NCBI GenBank assembly: GCA_019753175.1
Contig: JAIELK010000015.1
Location: 1 to 64,000, forward strand
DNA from: Hyphomonadaceae bacterium
GTDB taxonomy: Bacteria > Pseudomonadota > Alphaproteobacteria > Caulobacterales > Aquidulcibacteraceae
Length of the DNA: 64,000 nt
Direction of reading: 5' to 3'
Shown here: positions 58,978 through 64,000 of the stretch, piece by piece
Layout of the letters: every line of letters begins with the position of its first letter
How positions within the stretch are numbered: the stretch's first letter is position 1
Notes under the pieces: generated by a model
The model's input: only the letters and a program-made list of their open reading frames with translations
Databases searched by the model: none
Told to the model about the DNA's origin: nothing
Translations under genes and position numbers: made by a program

Positions 58978-59907
58978 ATGAGTCGTTTGGGCGCGGTTGT
59001 GGCGGCCGCCATTCTAGTCTGCACGCCGGCGTTTGCTCAGAACCTATCGCTGCGCGCGCCGCCATGGGCGCAAGCGCTTCTGTCCGCCGACGTCACACCC
59101 ACCACCGGGGGGCGCGCGTTGATCGCCGCGGAGGGAATTCCGCTTTCAGTGCGGGTGACGATTGCCCCTGGCCGCGGCGGTATTGCGCGCGTCATCCGCT
59201 ACGATCTGCGTGGCGAGGTTGGGCAGCTGGCTGTGCGCCGCTTCACGGGCCACCCTTCCACCGGCTGGTGGCTCTGGGGCGGCGACGCGCCTCGGCTCAC
59301 CGAAGCAACTCCAACGCAGCGCACCGAGATCGCCAACCTCGTCCGCGCCGCCGCCAGCATCAGCGGCCAGCTCGCGGCGGCGAACGAGCCTTGCCCAACC
59401 GGCGAGCAAGCCTACGTCGAACTCGCTCTGGACGGACGCGCAAGTTCGATATCGCGCGCCTGTGTCACCAACGGGGATGCGGCTGGCAGGCTGGTCCTGC
59501 GCCTGTCTGAGATCGCGGGATCGCGCACCGAAGAAGAACTCGCTGCCGCGGCGGTCGCGGAGCTGTTGGAGACCGATCGCGCTTTCAACGCGATGGCGCA
59601 GAGCGAGGGGGTGCCCGCCGCCTTTGCGCGCTACGCGGCTGAGGACGGCCTCATCGTCACGTCGACGCAAATCCTCAACGGTCGCGCTGGGATCAGCGCT
59701 TATTATCAGAACTGGCCGCCAGGCGCGCAGCTGCAGTGGGCGCCCGAAACCGGTCGCGTGTCCGCGCGCGGCGATATGGGATGGACATGGGGCAACGCCG
59801 TGTACATCGCCCCGGACGGCGCGCGTACGCCCACGCGCTACGTCACGGTGTGGAAGCGCGACTATGACGGGCAGTGGCGCTTCGCGTTCGATGCGGCGAT
59901 CGATTGA
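58978..59907 (+). CDS. secreted protein with C-terminal SnoaL/DUF4440-like domain
   Basis: The 309-residue protein has a signal peptide (MSRLGAVVAAAILVCTPAFA, cleavage before QNL). The first 190 residues have no recognised domain but contain one Cys pair (NEPCPTG, ISRACVTN). From about 200 to the end it follows the SnoaL-like fold used in DUF4440 proteins: LLETDRAFNAMAQSEGVPAAFARYAAEDG and GDMGWTWGNAVYIAPDG. Proteins of this type bind small ligands; function unknown. The ATG at 58978 follows ggaggga. Confidence 0.78.
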   Translation: MSRLGAVVAAAILVCTPAFAQNLSLRAPPWAQALLSADVTPTTGGRALIAAEGIPLSVRVTIAPGRGGIARVIRYDLRGEVGQLAVRRFTGHPSTGWWLWGGDAPRLTEATPTQRTEIANLVRAAASISGQLAAANEPCPTGEQAYVELALDGRASSISRACVTNGDAAGRLVLRLSEIAGSRTEEELAAAAVAELLETDRAFNAMAQSEGVPAAFARYAAEDGLIVTSTQILNGRAGISAYYQNWPPGAQLQWAPETGRVSARGDMGWTWGNAVYIAPDGARTPTRYVTVWKRDYDGQWRFAFDAAID

Positions 59908-59910
59908 CGA

Positions 59911-60444
59911 TCAGCCAGCGAAGCCGCCACCGTCGAGAAAGGCTTGTTCCGTCGCGGTTGTACGCCTCCCCAGGCTGGCATTGCGGTGCGGAAATCGCCC
60001 GAACTTTGCAATGATATCGCGATGTAGCCGGGCGTGACGGACATACTCCTCGTTGCCCGTATCCTCCATCAGCGCGACGCACCGCGCCTGCTTGCCGATA
60101 TCCTCGGCATGCTCCAGGGGCAGGTAGAAGAAAATCCGCACCGGCATCGAAGTGACGCGATCGAAGCCGTCGTCGATCGCCCGTTCGGCAACGGCGCAAG
60201 CGAGGCCGTCGGTGGCGAACGCGTGGGCCGAACCGCGATAGAGGTTGCGGGGGAATTGGTCGAGCAGCAGGATCAAAGCCAGCGCGCCGTCGGGGCTCGA
60301 CGCCCAGGACGCGAATTCACCGCGCGCAGCGGCATGGTGCCCGGCTTCGAAGTCGCGGCATCGCGCGTCGAAACCCATGTCTTTTGCGAACCAGCGCTCG
60401 GGCCCCTCTCCAACCCAAAAATCGATGACCTGTTTCGGCTCCAT
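59911..60444 (-). CDS. DUF924 family protein
   Basis: The 177-residue protein matches DUF924: VIDFWVGEGPERWFAKD, ALILLLDQFPRNLYRGSAHAFATD and FFYLPLEHAEDIGKQ. The all-helical fold is TPR-like; no biochemical role is established. ATG at 60444 is preferred to a longer frame to 60471. It ends 3 bases from the convergent secreted protein stop. Confidence 0.9.
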   Translation of the reverse strand: MEPKQVIDFWVGEGPERWFAKDMGFDARCRDFEAGHHAAARGEFASWASSPDGALALILLLDQFPRNLYRGSAHAFATDGLACAVAERAIDDGFDRVTSMPVRIFFYLPLEHAEDIGKQARCVALMEDTGNEEYVRHARLHRDIIAKFGRFPHRNASLGRRTTATEQAFLDGGGFAG

Positions 60445-60520
60445 GGGGCATCTCCGCTGAAGCGAAAGCATGGCGCCGCCGACCCGTCACGGCTAGAGTG
60501 GTCTTGGGAGGTGACACGGA

Positions 60521-61159
60521 ATGTCCGCCGAGGGCGAAGACAAAGGCCACGCGCGCCGGTTCAACATGAACGACGCACGCGCGCGCGCTGAGCAAGCGTT
60601 GCGCAAGTCGGAGTTCATCCTGTCGCGCGCGTATGGCTTGTTCCGGGACCCCCGGGAGGAGTGGCGCCAGATAAAGGCGGAGGAGACCACCGTCCCCAAT
60701 ATCATGGTCGGTTATGTTGCGCCGCTGGCCGCGATACCGCCAATCTGCGACCTGATCGGCTCGACGCTGTTCAACAGCATGCTTTCACTCGATCCGGCCT
60801 CCGCCGTCGTGCGCGGTGTGGTGACATGGGTCGTGAGCATCGCGCTGGTTTTCCTGCTTGGACTGCTGGTCAACACGCTCGCCGACAACTTCGACGGTGA
60901 CCGCGATGATCTCTCGGCGCAAAAGGTGGCGGCCTACGCGTTGACGCCGGCGTTTTTGTCCGGGGTTTTCTCCTTGTGGCCTCCGCTGTGGTGGCTTTCG
61001 CTGATTGCGCTCGCGGCCATGGTATTCCTCATGTACCGCGGTCTGCCGATCCTGATGAAGGCGCCTGAAGACCGTGCGCTCGGGTATGCCGCGACCGTTA
61101 CCATTGCCGCGATGGTCGCTGGCATCGTCCTGTTCACCCTGGCGAGCTGCGTGACCTGA
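60521..61159 (+). CDS. Yip1 family membrane protein
   Basis: The 212-residue protein has five membrane helices and the Yip1 pattern RAYGLFRDPREEWRQIKAEETTV, YVAPLAAIPPICDLIGSTLF and LTPAFLSGVFSLWPPLWWLSLI, YRGLPILMKAPED. Bacterial Yip1 domain proteins are of unknown function. A strong gggaggtga ribosome site precedes the ATG. It is divergent from the DUF924 gene. Confidence 0.88.
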   Translation: MSAEGEDKGHARRFNMNDARARAEQALRKSEFILSRAYGLFRDPREEWRQIKAEETTVPNIMVGYVAPLAAIPPICDLIGSTLFNSMLSLDPASAVVRGVVTWVVSIALVFLLGLLVNTLADNFDGDRDDLSAQKVAAYALTPAFLSGVFSLWPPLWWLSLIALAAMVFLMYRGLPILMKAPEDRALGYAATVTIAAMVAGIVLFTLASCVT

Positions 61160-61272
61160 CGGCCGGTGTGCCATTTTGAACGGCGTGCGGCTCAATTGGT
61201 GACCCGGCCCCGGTTCAATTCGCGGCGCCCGATCTGCATCACCAAGCGATGGCCTCCGGCATGGCGCGCGGA

Positions 61273-61289
61273 TTAACCCTGAGCTAACC
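61273..61289 (+). promoter_or_regulatory. CtrA-like half-site pair upstream of the O-antigen ligase gene
   Basis: TTAACC and CTAACC stand in tandem 5 bases apart, giving TTAA-N7-CTAA against the CtrA consensus TTAA-N7-TTAA, 25 bases before the ATG. A ChpT gene elsewhere in the window implies that a CtrA circuit exists in the host. Confidence 0.35.
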
Positions 61290-61313
61290 TGAGGTCGAAG
61301 TCGGGGCTCCTTT

Positions 61314-62582
61314 ATGATCGTGCTCGCATTTCTGCCGGAGATCGCCAGCTTTCTGCTGCTGGTCATCACCGCGATGCAGATGCCGCAATGGGGTGCGGTG
61401 CTGGTGCTGAGCCAGTTCGCCATCGCGGGCATGCTCATCCTCCGCTATACGCGTGCGTTCTTGGACGCTCTGATGCGCTGGTGGTGGTTGCTGCTGCTGC
61501 CGCTCCTGGCGCTGGTGTCAGCGTTTTGGTCGGATCTGCCGCTGACATCGGTGCGGTACGCCGTACAGTTGATTTTCACTGTTGTCGTTGGGATCGCGCT
61601 GGCGCGGCTGCTGGCGCCTGAGCGCTACATCCAAATCCTGATGCTGGCGCTTCTGGTGTTCGCCGTCGCCTCGATCGCCAGTGGTCTGCGCGGGGAATCC
61701 GCCAACGGCATGGTGCTGATAGGCTTGGCCGGTTCCAAGAACGCGTTCGCGTTTATGATCCTTCCGCTCTTGCTAGCGTCGATCGCACTACTCCTCATAC
61801 CGACAACGCCCACCCCACTGCGCTGGCTGGCCGCGATCGCCGCCCCTCTGGCTGCGTATCTTGTGTTTCAAGCCAACTCAGCGACCGCTTTGCTATCGGC
61901 CGTTGTGGGCTGCGCGTTGCTCATCATCGTTTGGCTTGGCCACCGACTGACGCCCGCAGCAAGAGTCGGTGCGTTTGCGTGGGCCGCGATCGTACTCCTG
62001 CCAATCACAGCGCTAACGCCGGAGATCAGGCAAGCGTTCAATGACTTCATGATCTACGACCTTGGTAAGGACCCGACGCTGACCGGCAGGACGTTCCTTT
62101 GGGAACGCGCCGACGCCCTGATTGAACAAAGCCCGGTTGTCGGCCACGGCTATCGTGCGATCTGGATGGGGGAGTCGACGGAGAGCATCGCGCTGCGGCG
62201 TATTTCGGGTCAGGAGGACGGTCGGGCGTTCAACTTTCACGACCAGTTCCGGCAGATCGCCGTCGATCTCGGTTATCTTGGCGTCATCTTCCTCGGGATT
62301 GCTCTGATCGTGCCGCTGATCGCAGGCTTTCGACAGTACATCCTTAGCCCGTCGATGGTGACGTCCTTCTTCTTTGTCTTGCAGATCCTGACAATCGGCC
62401 GTGCGCTCATCGAGGTCACTTATTTCGGGCCGTTCTCCGCCAATACGCTCACTCAGTGCGCGGCTTGGGTGTACGCGTTTTGGGCGCCGATGAAGGCGGC
62501 CGAGCAGCAAGCGTTGCGTTGGCCGTTGTGGACGGCGTCACCTCAGCCCGATGCGGCCCTGCGGCGCGCGAACAGCTCTTAG
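61314..62582 (+). CDS. O-antigen ligase/polymerase family membrane protein
   Basis: The 422-residue protein has ten to twelve membrane helices and the family's loop pattern: FWSDLPLTSVRY, GLAGSKNAFAFMILP, DPTLTGRTFLWERADALIEQSPVVGHGYRAIW with conserved Arg and His in the large periplasmic loop, and FHDQFRQIAVDLGYLG. WaaL/Wzy-type enzymes join or polymerise lipid-linked sugars at the periplasmic face. It is an orphan here with no glycosyltransferases adjacent. The stop overlaps the convergent rpoH stop by 4 bases. Confidence 0.88.
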   Translation: MIVLAFLPEIASFLLLVITAMQMPQWGAVLVLSQFAIAGMLILRYTRAFLDALMRWWWLLLLPLLALVSAFWSDLPLTSVRYAVQLIFTVVVGIALARLLAPERYIQILMLALLVFAVASIASGLRGESANGMVLIGLAGSKNAFAFMILPLLLASIALLLIPTTPTPLRWLAAIAAPLAAYLVFQANSATALLSAVVGCALLIIVWLGHRLTPAARVGAFAWAAIVLLPITALTPEIRQAFNDFMIYDLGKDPTLTGRTFLWERADALIEQSPVVGHGYRAIWMGESTESIALRRISGQEDGRAFNFHDQFRQIAVDLGYLGVIFLGIALIVPLIAGFRQYILSPSMVTSFFFVLQILTIGRALIEVTYFGPFSANTLTQCAAWVYAFWAPMKAAEQQALRWPLWTASPQPDAALRRANSS

Positions 62583-63490
62583 GCGACGGCCTCAGCGGAG
62601 AGGCCGCGCTCCCTCGCGCGGGCCTTCATCGCCTTCTGCAGTTTCTCGAACGCGCGCACCTCGATCTGGCGCACCCGCTCGCGGCTGACTCCGTACTCTT
62701 TGGACAAGTCTTCCAGAGTTGCAGGCTCGTCCTTCAGACGGCGCTCTTGAATGATGTGACGCTCGCGTTCGTTGAGTTCGCCCATCGCTTCTTGCAGCAG
62801 CGCCATGCGCGCGCCGAACTCTTCGCTGTCAGCGAGCGTGGTTTCCTGATTGCCCTCAACATCGTCTGCGAGCCAATCCATCCATTCGCTATCGCCCTCG
62901 CCGCCGGCGCCGCCGATCGGCGCATTGAGGCTGGCGTCGCCGCCGCCCGCGAGGCGACGGTTCATCGACACCACTTCGTCTTCGGTCACCGCCAGCTTGT
63001 GAGCGATCGATTTCACGTGCTCAGGGCGAAGATCGCCTTCCTCAAGCGCGGCCATTTCGCCCTTCAGCCGGCGCAGGTTGAAGAACAGCTTTTTCTGCGC
63101 GGCGGTGGTCCCCATTTTTACGAGCGACCAGGAGCGCAGGATGTATTCCTGGATCGATGCGCGGATCCACCACATCGCGTAGGTCGCGAGGCGGAATCCC
63201 TTGTCCGGGTCAAACTTTTTGACCGCCTGCATCAGCCCGACATTGCCTTCGGAAATCACTTCACCGATCGGCAGGCCGTAGCCGCGATAGCCCATGGCGA
63301 TCTTTGCAACCAGGCGCAAATGGCTGGTGACGAGCTTGTGCGCCGCTTGGCTATCGGCGTGCTCTTGCCAGCGCTTGGCCAGCATGAACTCATCTTCCTT
63401 GGTAAGCATCGGAAACTTGCGGATTTCCGAGAGATACCGTTGCAGGCCCTGTTCGGGCGAAAGCGCAATCGTAAGCGCGGTCGATGCCAT
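62579..63490 (-). CDS. rpoH: heat-shock RNA polymerase sigma factor RpoH
   Basis: The 303-residue sigma factor has region 2 (KLVTSHLRLVAKIAMGYRGY, DPDKGFRLATYAMWWIRASI), the RpoH box region (AAQKKLFFNLRRLKGEM, about 131-146) and region 4 (TLEDLSKEYGVSRERVRQIEVRAFEKL). This identifies RpoH rather than RpoD. It drives heat-shock genes such as the hsp20 gene in this window. An upstream 233-base gap holds its promoter; a TATTAT-like -10 is at 63631-63636 (minus strand), but its -35 is weak. It follows an rluD-like gene on the same strand, an order common in alphaproteobacteria. Confidence 0.96.
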   Translation of the reverse strand: MASTALTIALSPEQGLQRYLSEIRKFPMLTKEDEFMLAKRWQEHADSQAAHKLVTSHLRLVAKIAMGYRGYGLPIGEVISEGNVGLMQAVKKFDPDKGFRLATYAMWWIRASIQEYILRSWSLVKMGTTAAQKKLFFNLRRLKGEMAALEEGDLRPEHVKSIAHKLAVTEDEVVSMNRRLAGGGDASLNAPIGGAGGEGDSEWMDWLADDVEGNQETTLADSEEFGARMALLQEAMGELNERERHIIQERRLKDEPATLEDLSKEYGVSRERVRQIEVRAFEKLQKAMKARARERGLSAEAVA

Positions 63491-63723
63491 CTCATTCCCC
63501 TCAGGAGGCCGTCGGATGGGCCCCGAGCTGCTCTTCTTACGAACAAGCGGTCCAGCCGGTTTCCGACGCCAGGCGCCAATATAGGTAGCCGATCAAGGCG
63601 CGCCCATGGCCGCCCTGACTGTTGAGAACATAATAGGAACCATGCGAATCAGCAAGTGAAACGAAAACAAGCTGTAGTTGGCGCTGGCGGAACGTTTTCG
63701 GACACCCCCCAATATGTGCTGGG

Positions 63724-64000
63724 TCAAAGCTGCCTCAGCGTATCCAACAACGCCCGGATATCCACAGGCAGCGGACTTTCGAAGCGTAGCTCCGCGCCGG
63801 TGACTGGATGTTTGAACCCCAGCACCGCCGCGTGCAGGGCCTGGCGCGGGAAGGCGGCGACGGCCCCGGCGGCGGCGTCGGCGCGGGGGCCCGCCGCCTT
63901 GAACGCTCGCTGCTTGCCGTAGAGCGGATCGCCAACCAGCGGGCAGCCGAGGTGTGCCAAGTGCGCACGTATTTGATGTGTCCGCCCCGTATATAGCCGG
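63724..64000 (-). CDS. RluA/RluD family pseudouridine synthase (partial, C-terminus)
   Basis: The frame enters from the right edge and gives about 91 residues: LYTGRTHQIRAHLAHLGCPLVG, DPLYGKQ and RQALHAAVLGFKHPVTG, the conserved C-terminal part of RluA/RluC/RluD enzymes. The N-terminal S4 and catalytic Asp regions lie outside the window, so RluC and RluD cannot be told apart, though rluD-like genes commonly precede rpoH in this group. Confidence 0.88.
   Translation of the reverse strand, partial: RLYTGRTHQIRAHLAHLGCPLVGDPLYGKQRAFKAAGPRADAAAGAVAAFPRQALHAAVLGFKHPVTGAELRFESPLPVDIRALLDTLRQL

Noticed and set aside
63491-63723. Search for a sigma-32 autoregulatory promoter before rpoH
   Set aside because: CTTG and CYTAT-like pieces occur but with 8- or 15-base spacing instead of 17; only a weak vegetative -10 could be proposed.

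Overview
This window looks like a chromosomal segment of a GC-rich alphaproteobacterium, most likely of the Caulobacterales/Hyphomonadaceae type. The clues are a ChpT-type histidine phosphotransferase next to a CheY-like receiver and a CheR, the order rluD-like pseudouridine synthase then rpoH, a SapC family protein, alphaproteobacterial HNH and GluQRS proteins, and GCC/CGG-biased codon use throughout. I see no rRNA, tRNA, CRISPR array, prophage or insertion sequence. Genes are densely packed, often overlap by 4-8 bp, and no gene-free stretch exceeds 300 bases.

Layout. 1-4 kb: the start of an O-antigen ligase-like gene, a hypothetical protein, a TerC family membrane protein, a metallophosphoesterase and a lipid kinase. 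4.1-8.9 kb: a tightly coupled minus-strand operon of SGNH-like protein, FkbH-like HAD protein, acyl carrier protein and MBOAT acyltransferase. 9-19 kb: mixed genes (chorismate mutase-like, SRPBCC, glycine-rich cold-shock protein, VUT transporter, RlmJ, Hsp20, DUF4105, LysR), then a JmjC/cupin oxygenase directly downstream of a Tat-exported repeat protein, then a glycosyltransferase. 19-28 kb: PutA, a VOC protein, a receiver protein, two tandem paralogues with a GPDRR motif, GluQRS, an esterase, an HNH protein, a small Flp pilin and MutT. 28-36 kb: a frameshifted type II NADH dehydrogenase, CheR-CheY-ChpT, a KefB/C-type antiporter, an epoxide hydrolase-like enzyme and an acyl-CoA ligase. 36-44 kb: alpha-2-macroglobulin and PbpC. 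44-50 kb: two 30-residue hydrophobic peptides, a sterol desaturase family enzyme, two duplicated membrane AraC regulators, a pseudouridine synthase and a TIR-like/Sel1 protein. 50-64 kb: OmpW, DUF885 lipoprotein, SapC, DsbD-like reductase with a redoxin, SerB, MiaA, DUF924, Yip1, a second O-antigen ligase-like protein, RpoH and a partial RluD-like gene.

Two loci stand out as possible undescribed systems. First, the SGNH/FkbH/ACP/MBOAT operon has the parts list of the Gram-positive Dlt teichoic acid D-alanylation system (DltD, DltA, DltC, DltB), but the aminoacyl-loading DltA is replaced by an FkbH-type enzyme. This suggests that glycerate (or a related C3 acid), rather than an amino acid, is moved from a carrier protein onto an envelope polymer. 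Second, a Tat-signal protein built from seven Asp/Gly/Arg-rich repeats sits 9 bp upstream of a JmjC/cupin oxygenase on the same strand, suggesting cytoplasmic hydroxylation of a repeat protein before folded export. The twin 30-residue hydrophobic peptides behind the sterol desaturase are a third, smaller lead.
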